A stretch of 64,000 nucleotides of DNA from Candidatus Bathyarchaeota archaeon. GTDB taxonomy: Archaea > Thermoproteota > Bathyarchaeia > Bathyarchaeales > Bathycorpusculaceae. The translations under genes were made by a program, and so were the position numbers. Below are positions 34,086 through 43,823 of the stretch, piece by piece. The notes under the pieces are model-generated. The model saw only the letters and a list, made by a program, of their open reading frames with translations, was not told the origin of the DNA and searched no databases. How positions within the stretch are numbered: position 1 is the first letter of the stretch; each line of letters opens with the position of its first letter. Location: NCBI GenBank assembly GCA_026014665.1, contig JAOZHX010000008.1, forward strand, positions 124,001 to 188,000, written 5' to 3'.

Positions 34086-34148
34086 TTACGACTTAAACGT
34101 CACTTTGAATCAGCTAACCAAAAATTCCTCACCTAGATGAGGCTGCCT

Positions 34149-34571
34149 CTAAACAAATTCCACGTTCACATTTATGCCCTTTCTGACGCTTTGGGTAACT
34201 GTACAATATTTCTCGAAAATCTCTCGGCACCTGGGAACTCGAATTTTATCCTCTTCGTTAACATCAAGTTGAATCCTGACATCGAAGCTTATGATTCTTA
34301 AATATCCTTCTTCGTCTTTTCCTACGTTGGCTTTTATTGTCGTTTGGAGGTCTTTGACTTTTATTTTTGCCCTTTGCAGGCAGTACAACAAACTTGAACT
34401 GAGGCACTGGCCAACAGCGACAGACATGAGTCTTGTTGGGTTTGGTCCAGCGCTTTCTCCAATCGGCGATAACTCATCAACAACTATATCTGGAATGCTT
34501 GCCACATCAAATTCAGCTTTAAACCTGTAGCCATGAAGTAACTTTAGCGTTGTTAAGGCTGGTTCAGACAA
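34149..34571 (-). CDS. OsmC-family peroxiredoxin-like protein
   Basis: The 140-residue protein has the OsmC fold with two redox Cys: C56 in VAVGQCLSSS and the second in FEKYCTVTQSVRKG (about 122), spaced as in OsmC/Ohr proteins. These reduce organic hydroperoxides at a thiol. The Pro/Arg of PNPTRLM precedes the first Cys, as in the family. It suits a cell that uses oxygen. It is convergent with the GH130 gene. Confidence 0.86.
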   Translation of the reverse strand: MSEPALTTLKLLHGYRFKAEFDVASIPDIVVDELSPIGESAGPNPTRLMSVAVGQCLSSSLLYCLQRAKIKVKDLQTTIKANVGKDEEGYLRIISFDVRIQLDVNEEDKIRVPRCREIFEKYCTVTQSVRKGINVNVEFV

Positions 34572-34716
34572 TATATCACTCCAATCTTTTAGCTCGACTT
34601 TTAACGGTAACTACAACTCCAGAAATTTCAGATTATTTCCTAATCTGCAGCAATTAAAAAGGTCTTAATTAATATTAACCTCGCTTCTTTAGTTATAACA
34701 TCGGTGAGCTTTTTAG

Positions 34717-35934
34717 TTGATTTCTGGTCAACGAGATGTAAATCTTCTAATCTTAATGCGCGGTCTGAGGGGTTTTGGTTATGGTTTCTTAAACACAGCT
34801 TTGGGCATTTATCTCGTACAGTTAGGCTACAGCCTTCTTCAAGTTGGACTCGTGGTGACAGTCGCAGGAGTATCAAGCGCAATTTTGATTGTTAGTGCAG
34901 GATTACTCTCATACAAAGCTAACAACAGAAAAATTTTCCTCATTCTTTCTGCACTACTAATGTCCGCACTTGGAGCAATCTACGTTTCTACCGCATCCTT
35001 CCCACTTTTATTATTAGGCGCTGTTTTAGGTGGTGCTGGAAGCGCTGGAGCCGGGGGACCAGGAGGAGGCCCTTTTGGTCCAGCCCAGCAGGCTCTACTA
35101 GCTGACAAAGTGAGTGCGATTGAACGTAACAGAGTTTTTAGTATTAATGCGCTGGTGGGTACGCTTCTATTTAGTTTAGGTGCAGCGTTTGCGGCTTTAC
35201 CAGAAACTTTTTCGGCTTTAGGCTTAGATAGAATACTGGTTTACCGGTTGCTTTTTCTGATTTTTATGGGCTTGGGTCTTGTAACCGCATTTCTAAGTTA
35301 TGTTGTTCAAGATGTTATGATTGAAAAGAGGAAAACCATCGATCAGGAAAAACGATTGATAGGCAAGTTTACTCTGACAGCAACTCTTAATGGTTTTGGA
35401 TTTGGGCTTATACCGTTACCTCTGATTACCCTTTGGTTTAGCATCGTATTCGGCGCTTCTGCTTTTTACATTTCACTCGTAATCAGTGCATCGACTATTG
35501 CAAGTGCATTCTCCTACTTATTTGCGCCCTCATTGGCAAAGCGACTGGGTTCTGTTAAAATGATTGTATCCACTAGGCTAGTAAGTGCAGTTCTTCTTGT
35601 TCTGTTGCCGATTATTCCTTTTTTCGTCGTTGCCTCAATTTTCTATGTTGCGAGAAGTATCTTTCTAAGTGTTGGAATGCCAATTAGACAATCCTACATG
35701 ATGGGCATAGTCGGCGCTGAAGAGAGAGCTATGGCTGTCGGAGTATCCAGCGGGTTGGGTTGGGGTTTACCCTATGCCGTCAGCCCCGTCTTTTCGGGCT
35801 ATATCATGCAGGAAGTAGCCAGCAGTTTGCCATTGTACATATCAGCTTTGTTGCAGACAGCTAACAGTGCAGTTTATTATCTGTTCTTTCATGGATTAAA
35901 GCCGCCTGAAGAAAGTGCTAATAAGAGCCTTTAG
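34717..35934 (+). CDS. MFS transporter
   Basis: The 405-residue membrane protein has twelve predicted helices with the MFS architecture. The Gly-rich cytoplasmic stretch GGAGSAGAGGPGGGPFGPAQQA (quoted in part) after helix 4 is unusual and resembles a flexible loop. A second half begins near GKFTLTATLNGFGFGLIPL. Start codon is TTG. It sits next to the other MFS genes at 36015 and 37526. The substrate cannot be named. Confidence 0.82.
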   Translation: MISGQRDVNLLILMRGLRGFGYGFLNTALGIYLVQLGYSLLQVGLVVTVAGVSSAILIVSAGLLSYKANNRKIFLILSALLMSALGAIYVSTASFPLLLLGAVLGGAGSAGAGGPGGGPFGPAQQALLADKVSAIERNRVFSINALVGTLLFSLGAAFAALPETFSALGLDRILVYRLLFLIFMGLGLVTAFLSYVVQDVMIEKRKTIDQEKRLIGKFTLTATLNGFGFGLIPLPLITLWFSIVFGASAFYISLVISASTIASAFSYLFAPSLAKRLGSVKMIVSTRLVSAVLLVLLPIIPFFVVASIFYVARSIFLSVGMPIRQSYMMGIVGAEERAMAVGVSSGLGWGLPYAVSPVFSGYIMQEVASSLPLYISALLQTANSAVYYLFFHGLKPPEESANKSL

Positions 35935-36014
35935 AAACCTGTAACATTACCAGCGGTCTTTTTTCAGATTGATTCTAACTTAATTATCGCTGGCAGATGA
36001 CCTGTAGTTTCAAC

Positions 36015-37226
36015 TTAGTGAAAAAGCGGAACCTTTGTTGATTTTTTTGCCTTTGGTATGAGAATAGTCGCTAAAGCTGAAATCATGGCTATTATAGCCA
36101 TTACTTCAAATGCTAGCGCAAGGTTAGCATAATCATTAGCAACAATTAACCCTGTCACGATAGGCCCAACTGCGCCGCCTCCTGTAACGCCCAATCCCCA
36201 GACAAGCGCATTTGCTAGAGATGAACCGCCTTCAGGTGCATAGTCTCTGGATAAAGCAAAGGCAAGCGGGAACGCGCTGAAAGCAAAGAACCCGAAAAGT
36301 GATAGGAAAACTATCTCTGAAACTCCCGTTGTGAACAGGTATCCTAGAATTGAAAGGCTTGAACCAGCTGAGCTTAATCCAAAGATAAGTCTCTTGTCAA
36401 ACTTATCCACGAGCACACCGAAGAGGGGCTGACCAATTATTGCTGAAGCGTACATTACAGTCAGCGTAATGCCTAGCAAGTTTGTGATTCCAACGCCCTT
36501 TTGGATCGAGATGAACGTTGGTATCCAAGAGTTTACTCCTATAACTGCTAACGAGCGAACGAAGGTTACAATCGTCAAAACTACAATGCCTTTAGTAAAA
36601 GCGCCCCTAAACTTTGCCTTTTTATCAGGCAGTTGTTCACTAACAGTTTTAATCTTCGGTACTTTTAGGCCTATCCAAATTGCTAAAGCCGCTAGGAAAC
36701 CGACCGCTGATAGGACTGCAATGGCGTCAAAAGTAGTAACCAACGCCGCGATTAAAAAGAAGAATGATGGGTAAAGTGCTCTGCCGACGCTTCCGAAAGC
36801 TCCATTTATTCCAAGCGCTTTTCCTCTGGCTTTCTCTTCGAAAGTAGTCTGCAAGACTGTAGCGCTTAAAGGATGAAAGAAGGCTCCGCCTAAGCCAGCA
36901 AGAAACGCGGAAACAATCAAAGAGATAAAAAATAGTAATCCGCTAGTGTAAGATGCTGAAAGGTAAAATCCCAGAAAACCAATGGAAACGACGCTTAAGC
37001 CGACTGCAATGATTGGGATTGGATATCCAGTTTTGTCTGCAAATCGACCAACATAAACGCTCAGTACTGCAGAGGATAAATAGAAAGCAAGGTACATCAG
37101 AGTAACTTCAAGTGGTGTTATACCCCGTTGAGAAACCAAGACCGCTACTATCACGGGTACAAGGAAGCCTTCTCCATCGTTTATAAAATGCCCAAGCGAA
37201 GTAAACAGGAGACTTTTCAGCCTCAT
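36015..37226 (-). CDS. MFS transporter (12-helix)
   Basis: The 403-residue protein has twelve helices. YVGRFADKTGYPIP in loop 2-3 is the MFS motif A, and LFGVLVDKFDKRL is its second-half equivalent. HFINDGEGFLVPVIVA near the start is a common MFS pattern of fosmidomycin-resistance-like and related exporters. ATG at 37226 is preferred, since a GGATG element lies upstream and the 17 residues before it are not membrane-like. Substrate unknown. Upstream lies a 300-base AT-rich gap. Confidence 0.83.
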   Translation of the reverse strand: MRLKSLLFTSLGHFINDGEGFLVPVIVAVLVSQRGITPLEVTLMYLAFYLSSAVLSVYVGRFADKTGYPIPIIAVGLSVVSIGFLGFYLSASYTSGLLFFISLIVSAFLAGLGGAFFHPLSATVLQTTFEEKARGKALGINGAFGSVGRALYPSFFFLIAALVTTFDAIAVLSAVGFLAALAIWIGLKVPKIKTVSEQLPDKKAKFRGAFTKGIVVLTIVTFVRSLAVIGVNSWIPTFISIQKGVGITNLLGITLTVMYASAIIGQPLFGVLVDKFDKRLIFGLSSAGSSLSILGYLFTTGVSEIVFLSLFGFFAFSAFPLAFALSRDYAPEGGSSLANALVWGLGVTGGGAVGPIVTGLIVANDYANLALAFEVMAIIAMISALATILIPKAKKSTKVPLFH

Positions 37227-37525
37227 GGTTGCATCCTTTTCAAACAAGAATTCACACCAGAAAACTTCAAAGAACATTTGAAAGAAAAATTGTCGAACTA
37301 ATAAGTTTTCAGATGGTTGATGGATGAGTATACTAAAAGGCTCTTCAATTTATCAGTCATGAATGCGTTCAGTTTTTCAGAAAAGAACGACCTTGCTCGA
37401 AAACAGAAGCAGCAAAAATCTTTTTGGTTCTGTGTCAAGAATGTATTCATTAAAATAATTTGACATTTTCTTTTCATCTTAAGTGTGTTAGGTTGATTAT
37501 GCGATTGCGGCCAAACTTGTTGTCT

Positions 37526-38989
37526 CTAAGTTGGTGATTTTTTCAGATCTTTTCCTCTGATAAGAGATAGAACTCCTGCTATAGCCAAAATCAAAATAGA
37601 CACATAGAAGGCGTGGTCTATACCAGCGATAAAATCTCCACTAACGCCGCCAGCAAGGTTTGTTGTCCCAATGAATACCTCAAAAGCTGCTTCCCTAGGA
37701 ATTGAAGCCGCCGCGATTGATATAGCTAAAACGAAGCTTCCGAGTATTCCGATGTTTTGTAGCGTTCTCAACAAGCCAGAGATGCTGCCGTATGACTCTG
37801 CTTTGGCGTTTGCCATAACGGCGCTGTTGTTTGCTGGGAAGAACATAGAAGTGCCGAAACCCGATATGGCTGAACCTAAAAGGACTATGTAGAGCGACGA
37901 GTTAACGCCCAAAGTTAAATAGGTAACAATGGCAAAACCTAAGAAAACTACGCCTAAGGTGGAAATTTCTCTTGAACCATACTTATCTGAGAGCCTACCC
38001 ATTGCTGGTCCCAAAAAACTGCCTGCGACATAGCCTGGAATGAGCAGTAATGAAGCATTCAAAGGTGAGAGTGCCCTAATGCCTTGTAGGTACATTATTA
38101 CAAGGAAAACCACCGAAAAGTAGCCAAGGCTTACGAAGAACGCTGACAAAATCGAGTTTCTTAGGGTCCTATTCTTTAAGGCGTTAAAGTCAATCATGGG
38201 ATTCTTCAGCTTCCGATCGTACCATATGAACACGGCAGTTAACGCCACTCCAAGCACGGTTGCTGCAATATTTATGGGCGCTAACCCTTGTGTTGTAAAA
38301 TCTATTAGCCCTAAAGAAAGAAGAATGAAGGCGACTGCGAGCAGTATCATGCCGGATAGATCAATTTTTTGAGGGTTTTTTCTGGTATCCTTAATGTATT
38401 TTACGCCTACTGTTACAGCGATTATTCCGATTGGTATGTTCAAGAAGAAGATGTATTGCCAACCCACGAAAGTAGTTATGATTCCACCTAAGACAATCCC
38501 CAACATTGCTCCGCTCGTGAAACCTAAAGAGTTGTAGCCATAAGCTCTGCCTCTCACTTCCCTTGGGAAAATGTCTGCGATTATGGCTCCACTGTTGGCT
38601 TGCATTATTGCTCCACCGACTGCTTGGAACGTTCTAAAGGCAATTAGAAGAAAAATGTGAGGTGAGAGACCGCAAAAGAGTGAACCTACCGTGAACACTA
38701 CAAAACCGATGTTGAATATTTTGCCTCTACCGTAAATGTCACCGATCCTTCCCATCTGAGTGGTGGTGACGGCGATTACTAGCAGGTAAGCAAGAATAAT
38801 CCAAATTGTCGTGATAAAATTAGATTTCAAGCTGTCGTTTATGACTGGAAAAGCCAAAAGGACTATTGTGCTGTCAAGAGCACCCATGAGGGTTCCGAGA
38901 ACAACAATGGTTAGGACTATACGTTGGTGCCTTTCGGAAATGGAACCCATCATTGATGGTTCGGCGTTTTTATTCATAACAGAATTCAT
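37526..38989 (-). CDS. MFS transporter of the DHA2 type (14-helix drug exporter)
   Basis: The 487-residue protein has fourteen predicted helices. The segment LGTLMGALDSTIVLLAFPVIND near the N-terminus is the DHA2/EmrB-QacA signature, and GRIGDIYGRGKIFNIGF is motif A. SGAIIADIFPREVRGRAYG follows. Family members export drugs, toxins or lipids by proton exchange. No regulator gene is adjacent. It stands in a run of three MFS genes. Confidence 0.85.
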   Translation of the reverse strand: MNSVMNKNAEPSMMGSISERHQRIVLTIVVLGTLMGALDSTIVLLAFPVINDSLKSNFITTIWIILAYLLVIAVTTTQMGRIGDIYGRGKIFNIGFVVFTVGSLFCGLSPHIFLLIAFRTFQAVGGAIMQANSGAIIADIFPREVRGRAYGYNSLGFTSGAMLGIVLGGIITTFVGWQYIFFLNIPIGIIAVTVGVKYIKDTRKNPQKIDLSGMILLAVAFILLSLGLIDFTTQGLAPINIAATVLGVALTAVFIWYDRKLKNPMIDFNALKNRTLRNSILSAFFVSLGYFSVVFLVIMYLQGIRALSPLNASLLLIPGYVAGSFLGPAMGRLSDKYGSREISTLGVVFLGFAIVTYLTLGVNSSLYIVLLGSAISGFGTSMFFPANNSAVMANAKAESYGSISGLLRTLQNIGILGSFVLAISIAAASIPREAAFEVFIGTTNLAGGVSGDFIAGIDHAFYVSILILAIAGVLSLIRGKDLKKSPT

Positions 38990-39288
38990 TCTTGCTTGGA
39001 ACTATTTTCAACGGCTAACGACGAAACCCTGAATATCATCTAATCTTAGGGCTTGTGGGAGGGGAAAATGTTTTCGCTTCCAAAGCAACCGTACACAGTC
39101 ATAAAGGATATTTTAGCATTTGTGATTGTCCAACCTGCACAACAACTCTCGCCCAAGCAAGAGCTTTCCTAAACTGTTCAGGTCTGGAAAATGGGAAAAA
39201 CTTGCCGTGACTTATTCCGAATATTGCTCTGAAGTATCGCTATGTAAGCTTTGCACTTTAGAAAAACTTGCAAGGTAGCGCTTTAAAG

Positions 39289-39939
39289 TTAAGCTTTCTT
39301 CCTATGATGCCGAACTGAAAACACCACTATGACTATAATTACCACAACGATTGCCACTAAAGCTGCGTATGGTAGTATTGATTGTTCTGGGTTTGAAGTT
39401 TGGGGTTGCCAGAGGTTGGTGGCTTGAGTTTCTGTGACCATGACGTAGTCGGGTTCATGCGAGGTGGCGGAGACAAGGATGCCGCATTCTCTATCCCAGT
39501 AGTATGTTGTGTACTCTGTTGAACCTGAAATGATTGTTCGTTGAACTCCTGCCACATTGCGTTCCTCCATAGATGTTATGGTTATGTTGCCTTGGTAAGC
39601 GTCGTAGAATTGGTCGCCCACGTTAAGGTCTTTAGGAATAAAGAAGTCGTCGCCAAGGACGCCAGTTGCCAAATTAAATGTTGATTGTCCTGAAAGGAGT
39701 GTTCCGTTTGCAAACCTATTTTCTGCGATAACGGTTATGGCTGTTCCTGAAACGTTTGTTACGTTCATCCTTGCCCATGTTATGTCATGGTCTGGGGGTG
39801 GGTTGCCTGTGACGGTGACATTGTATTCTATCCAGTCGCCACTTTTTACACCTACATTAACTTCAGCGGCTAAAATGCCCGCTATTCCAAAAAGGCAGAA
39901 TGCTGTTAAGGCGATTGCCAGCACGGTGGATTTGCACAT
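39289..39939 (-). CDS. Secreted membrane-anchored protein, uncharacterised
   Basis: The 216-residue protein has a signal peptide (ATG at 39939; hydrophobic residues 5-24), a beta-rich domain starting VGVKSGDWIEYNVTVTG and containing LNVGDQFYDAY, and a C-terminal helix with RHHRKK. The GVKxGDW opening is common in secreted proteins of Bathyarchaeia and related groups, but function is unknown. An N-terminal extension of 31 residues from an upstream ATG (40032) is considered unlikely because it lacks a hydrophobic start. Confidence 0.55.
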   Translation of the reverse strand: MCKSTVLAIALTAFCLFGIAGILAAEVNVGVKSGDWIEYNVTVTGNPPPDHDITWARMNVTNVSGTAITVIAENRFANGTLLSGQSTFNLATGVLGDDFFIPKDLNVGDQFYDAYQGNITITSMEERNVAGVQRTIISGSTEYTTYYWDRECGILVSATSHEPDYVMVTETQATNLWQPQTSNPEQSILPYAALVAIVVVIIVIVVFSVRHHRKKA

Positions 39940-40091
39940 ATATTGGTCAGAATGTGTTTGATGTCTCTTCCCTAAAAACTTAATTATTCTTGATGGATGG
40001 CTGGCTATTGTGATGTTTCTAATCGCAGTCACATATCCTTATGTGTGTTAACTTGTTTCACTAGTAGTCGTTGTTTTTGGAGGTGAAAGTT

Positions 40092-40454
40092 TTGGTTAAG
40101 GAAAACGAAGAAGTGCTCACAACCACAACAAGTGAAGGCGACACCAGCTTTATGGTCTGCAAAACCAGTGAAGATAATAAACGCCAAAAAGTCTGCATGG
40201 AAGTCGATAATCCTCAAACTGCAGAGTCGCTATCATCCCGCAAAGACTCGTCTAAGACGCGTATGCTCGATAACAATACATACGATTTGATGGAGCAACT
40301 GCTCATCGAGAACAAAAGTCTTTGGCGCATAAAGAACAACTACAAAAACGATGCAGCCTTGGATAATGAAACTAGACAGCTTTGGAATGTAATCGAAAAA
40401 GACAAAGAAGAACTCGTTCAAATGCTCTCGGAAAAGCTTCGGGAACGTTTGTAA
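40092..40454 (+). CDS. Small soluble protein, uncharacterised
   Basis: The 120-residue acidic protein has a polar N-terminus (KENEEVLTTTTSEGD, MVCKTSEDNK) and a helical C-terminal half (about 62-120: NNTYDLMEQLLIENKSL, RIKNNYKNDA, WNVIEKDKEELVQMLS). The TTG at 40092 is chosen because GGAGGTGA lies 5 bases ahead of it, which is a very strong ribosome-binding site. Unknown function; it looks like a small adaptor or transcription-associated protein without clear features. Confidence 0.58.
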   Translation: MVKENEEVLTTTTSEGDTSFMVCKTSEDNKRQKVCMEVDNPQTAESLSSRKDSSKTRMLDNNTYDLMEQLLIENKSLWRIKNNYKNDAALDNETRQLWNVIEKDKEELVQMLSEKLRERL

Positions 40455-40511
40455 CCTTCAAGTTTTCTCCTTCTTCAAAGCGCTCCTTTAAGGTCGAATG
40501 AAACTCTTTCT

Positions 40512-41150
40512 TCAAATGCTTTTTAAGATTTGCCGTTTCCCCTTACAGAAAAAGTAAACGTTGTTGATGAATGAGATGTTGTCATGGTCGTAAACAATGG
40601 CTGAACCCTCTGGTACCGCATAAATCGCTTCTTGCAGCGAATATTCTTCGAGCATTTTATTTTGTTGAGGTTTGTAATGTGCTTTGAGGGCGATGTCTAC
40701 TAAGCCGATGCCATTGACGGTTCTTACTTTAGAGTTGCTTCGGCAGGTGGTTAAACATTTTTTGCAAAGCGCCAATGCGCCCGCGCTTCTGCCGATGATG
40801 GTGCCCTCATAATTCTTAAGCAGGCAATCAATGCCTGCGTATCTTAGCCGCTCGATAAGCACGCTTGGAATGCCTCCTGTCAAATAAACTATGCTTGAGT
40901 GAGTCATCTTTTGAGCGACAGTTTCCGCCGAGTCTAAGTACTCAATGAAGTTGACGGTGCATGCACCCAAGCTTATAAAATAGTCGCTGAGTCGTTTTCT
41001 CTTGCGGTATCTTCGATCAAAGGAGGCTCTTGCCCACGGAATCACCAAAACGTTGAGCGGATGCTTTGCGTTTTGGAATGCTATTTGGTTGACATCCCTT
41101 GCGCTTCTTCTAAAAACGTTTTCTCCGCCCAACAGATACAGTTTTGGCAT
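40512..41150 (-). CDS. Peptidase S51 (dipeptidase E-like) family protein
   Basis: The 212-residue protein follows the class I glutaminase-amidotransferase-like fold. The nucleophile is Ser122 in IIGRSAGALAL, the S51 motif. YLTGGIPSVLIERL (about 89-102) holds the oxyanion-hole glycines. It begins with KLYLLGGE. The family cleaves Asp-X dipeptides or cyanophycin. It suits peptide turnover in a heterotroph. The nearby tRNA gene is unrelated. Confidence 0.8.
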   Translation of the reverse strand: MPKLYLLGGENVFRRSARDVNQIAFQNAKHPLNVLVIPWARASFDRRYRKRKRLSDYFISLGACTVNFIEYLDSAETVAQKMTHSSIVYLTGGIPSVLIERLRYAGIDCLLKNYEGTIIGRSAGALALCKKCLTTCRSNSKVRTVNGIGLVDIALKAHYKPQQNKMLEEYSLQEAIYAVPEGSAIVYDHDNISFINNVYFFCKGKRQILKSI

Positions 41151-41522
41151 GAGGGTTATAAGGTGACGAAGTTAAATATTGTTATCGCGTAGTCATCAAA
41201 GGTTTTCGAGGTAGGTGCTCAAGTCTTATCAAACTAGCCTGCTTGAAGCTTTTTCATGTGCTGATTAACGCTTTATCCAACTTCAATGAATTTGGGACCC
41301 AGATTTGACTACCAAAGCAGCGATGTTTGTCTTAATTATCAAAGCATAAGTTAAGAAGGCTACTGAGAGAGTGAAGTCTACCTAAACGACAAACAACCCC
41401 TAAAAGAATTCAACCGCAAAATGCCTGACCACACCCAATGCGGAGAACGATTGACTTCATTTAGGATTACAACACAATGAAAACGTTTAAACGTAAACTA
41501 TCAAACTATCTTCAATGTTTAG
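41151..41522 (+). other. Intergenic region upstream of the tRNA-Arg gene
   Basis: The 372-base stretch shows no convincing gene. Apart from the tRNA promoter at 41483-41494, I see no repeat, RNA or coding signal. Confidence 0.4.
41483..41494 (+). promoter_or_regulatory. Promoter of the tRNA-Arg gene
   Basis: The 12-base palindrome ACGTTTAAACGT holds a TATA-like TTTAAA, centred about 34 bases before the tRNA 5' end. That is the distance expected for an archaeal tRNA promoter with a short leader. The symmetry may be chance. Confidence 0.45.
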
Positions 41523-41597
41523 GGATCCATAGCTCAGCACGGATAGAGCGCCAGCCTTCTAAGCTGGAAGTCAAGGGTTCAAATCCCTTTGGATCCG
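41523..41597 (+). tRNA. tRNA-Arg (anticodon UCU)
   Basis: The 75-base cloverleaf has a 7-bp acceptor stem (GGATCCA with TGGATCC), D arm TAGCTCAGCACGGATAGAGC, anticodon stem CCAGC/GCTGG with loop CTTCTAA giving anticodon TCT, and T arm AAGGG-TTCAAAT-CCCTT. G is the discriminator base and no CCA is encoded. No intron is seen at the canonical position. It decodes AGA and AGG. Confidence 0.97.
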
Positions 41598-41913
41598 CTT
41601 AAGATTACAGTTAACAGTATAGCATTGACAGTTTTGTGTTTTGACTATTTCTCTTACCACACACTGATAGGGCACAGCAAAGAAAACACGCCGACATACA
41701 ATTTCACCTATCGCTTCCCAACAAGAATAAGATTGGATTTGCATGATGGATAGGCCCAGTTGCTGATTGTCTCTTCATTCGCAACCGCCCCTATGTTGAA
41801 GGGGACCAGAATAGAATAACAAAACTCACTTTAAGTGCAAAGGCTGGGTTGGCGTGAAGACGCGAAGGGAAGATGAGCCTACGATAACAAATATCATAAA
41901 GGCATACAGATGT
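41598..41913. other. Intergenic region after the tRNA gene
   Basis: The 316-base stretch holds no convincing gene. ATGATGG (about 41740) followed by CTGA 20 bases later has a faint C/D-box look, but no matching second pair was found. A short open frame that runs into the glycosyltransferase gene on the opposite strand has no support. Confidence 0.35.
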
Positions 41914-43023
41914 TCAAGTTTTCCAGTCGGGACCAGCCTTTTTTCCAAAAACAAGGACTTGAATATGCCCCACAACTACAATGATCATCCAAAGAGAGGA
42001 GTAAAAAAAGTAGTAAACGAAGAGTTCATGCAGTTTTAAGTCTGAAAAACCAAGTTTTCTGGAGAAGCCATAGAAAACAACTGCTGTAATGGCAAAACTG
42101 GACATAGAGATAAGCAAAATCTTCAACAAGTCAGCCGTCCCCAAAGAAACCAAAAAAATTGGCAACGCAATGTTGAATTTCACTGACAGGAACAATGAAA
42201 AAACGAGGAGCGAATTATACATCCAAAGACTGGGCACGAGGGCACTTAATACGAATACGGCGACAGAGGGATAGAGAAAGAAAAGGCTCGGTAGGAAAAC
42301 TTGGGGCTTCTTGACGAAGCGCTTAGCCAAATCCCTGTACCAATCTTTAAGCCATAGCGCTTGCCCAATCGCCCACCGCCGACGTTGAGTAAACCATTTC
42401 TTCCAATCCGAATGCACCACATTCTCAACGTACACGTCATGAGTATAAGCAAAGCTACTTTCCCTCAAGAACGCTCGGGTAGCAATGTCTATGTCTTCAG
42501 CAATGACCTTGCGGAAACCCCCGACCTTCTCATACATTTCTCGTCTTATAGCAAATGCGGCACCGTTAACCGCTGGACATTTATGCATGAAACGGGAAGC
42601 AATCCAAGAGCTGATGTTGAAGGTTAAATACTCGTAGTATGCCATTTTTGAAAGAAAAGATTTGTCTTTTTTAACCTTTTTTTTAATGTCTAACACATCT
42701 GCATGCTGCATGTCCATTACGATTTTTCTCAAGTAATCGGGGTCCTTTGGGATGCAGACATCTGAATCCAAAAAAAGCAGCACTTTCCCGGTTGACTCTT
42801 TTACGGTTGCGTTTAGAGCGTTTGCTTTTCCAATGCGATCCCTGTTAACGAGAAAATGGACGTTGTATGTTTTTAGGTGCTGAATTTTTTCACTAAACTC
42901 TTCGGTTGGCTGGTCGATGGTTACAAAAATCTCTTTGGAGACGTTCTGCGCATCAAGTGCTTCAAGCATGCTGTCTAATTGACTTGACTCTTTGAAAACT
43001 GGTATGAAGATGCTGATGTCCAC
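41914..43023 (-). CDS. Processive family 2 glycosyltransferase, membrane-bound
   Basis: The 369-residue GT2 enzyme begins DISIFIPVFKESSQ, has LLFLDSDVCIPKD (DxD metal site), GGFRKVIAEDIDIATR (catalytic ED) and FTQRRRWAIGQ (the QxxRW motif of processive enzymes). These are the D,D,D,QxxRW residues of hyaluronan and cellulose synthase-type enzymes. The C-terminal half has four to five membrane helices. It may polymerise or transfer sugars on the cell surface. The acceptor is unknown. Next to it lies repeat copy A. Confidence 0.88.
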   Translation of the reverse strand: MDISIFIPVFKESSQLDSMLEALDAQNVSKEIFVTIDQPTEEFSEKIQHLKTYNVHFLVNRDRIGKANALNATVKESTGKVLLFLDSDVCIPKDPDYLRKIVMDMQHADVLDIKKKVKKDKSFLSKMAYYEYLTFNISSWIASRFMHKCPAVNGAAFAIRREMYEKVGGFRKVIAEDIDIATRAFLRESSFAYTHDVYVENVVHSDWKKWFTQRRRWAIGQALWLKDWYRDLAKRFVKKPQVFLPSLFFLYPSVAVFVLSALVPSLWMYNSLLVFSLFLSVKFNIALPIFLVSLGTADLLKILLISMSSFAITAVVFYGFSRKLGFSDLKLHELFVYYFFYSSLWMIIVVVGHIQVLVFGKKAGPDWKT

Positions 43024-43217
43024 GGGCAGTCCTCGAAAGCAAACATTAGTGCAGTTGGCTTATTCTCAATTAGGTTTTTAAATTATTCTAGAAAAAAGGA
43101 AGCAAGCGTTCGCTTTATGGCTAAGGCGATGCGAGCTTCTCTGTTCAATGCTATTTTGGCTGATTTCATTAAAGGCTCTTTCTTCCCTTTCCGATGCCCT
43201 GCCTAAAGTTTTTTTAA

Positions 43218-43388
43218 CATGTCTTAACACTCACACAGCAGCATTTTCAACATGGATTCATGTTGAGTGTGCAATGTGGTTTGTTTGTGCCACACCGAAA
43301 AGGACATAGAGAAAACGCCCGAACCCAAAAAGCAACCACACTCATAAGCCATCTTGTGGCACCGCAAAAACCGCCACACCCACACAAC
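43218..43388 (+). repeat. Structured ~170-bp repeat, copy A (with possible RNA)
   Basis: One of three copies (others at 47225-47396 and 52941-53112). It shares 96 of 97 bases with copy C over 43261-43357. It contains nested and crossing inverted repeats: AACATG/CATGTT (43249-43254 with 43259-43264), ACACTC/GAGTGT (43227-43232 with 43265-43270), TGTGGTT/AACCACA (43275-43281 with 43334-43340) and GTGCCAC/GTGGCAC (43287-43293 with 43356-43362). The last two cross each other and could form a pseudoknot. It fills the gap between the glycosyltransferase and zinc-ribbon genes. It may be a structured RNA or a mobile palindromic element. An open frame on the other strand is discussed under findings. 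Confidence 0.8.
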
Positions 43389-43508
43389 AAAAAAAAAATC
43401 TAAAAGATACAAACGAGCAAAGTCAGCTGGGATTAAGAAAAAATAACTCACCATAACCCCTACAAAACAGATAATAGAACCTCAGAGAAGTAATTATTTT
43501 AGAGTAAG

Positions 43509-43721
43509 ATGTGCACTAAAAAAGAGCCGAGAATGTATAGTTGCCTTAAATGTGGAACGGATTTTGAAATTTATCCTCCAGATGACATACATGTGGTGGC
43601 ATCAAGAATTGAGGACGAAACTAGCCATTTCGTGAAGGTTGAGCATGTTTGCAAGAACTGCGGATACGTCAACGTCATCTATTGGGGACACCGGCCTTCA
43701 GATCCAGCTTGGGATACCTAA
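43509..43721 (+). CDS. Small zinc-ribbon protein
   Basis: The 70-residue protein has two Cys pairs, SCLKCGTDF (about 11-14) and HVCKNCGYV (about 48-51), spaced as in a zinc ribbon, with a charged stretch (PPDDIHVVASRIEDE) between. It may bind nucleic acid or act as an adaptor. It follows repeat copy A and precedes the leftward membrane-protein gene. No closer family is recognised. Confidence 0.55.
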   Translation: MCTKKEPRMYSCLKCGTDFEIYPPDDIHVVASRIEDETSHFVKVEHVCKNCGYVNVIYWGHRPSDPAWDT

Positions 43722-43823
43722 AGCTAAAAATCCTAAAATAACGCCAATATGTGTTGATAGTTTCTTTCATACTTGTGGTTCTGACAGAGCGTTCAGCACT
43801 CTAACAACTAGCAAAATTCTTTG

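Noticed and set aside
41801..41830. A CRISPR-like GTTGAAGGGGACC sequence
   Set aside because: No second copy or spacing was seen nearby, so there is no array.
41598..41913. A possible C/D box RNA (ATGATGG and CTGA)
   Set aside because: Only one box pair was found and the C box departs from consensus.
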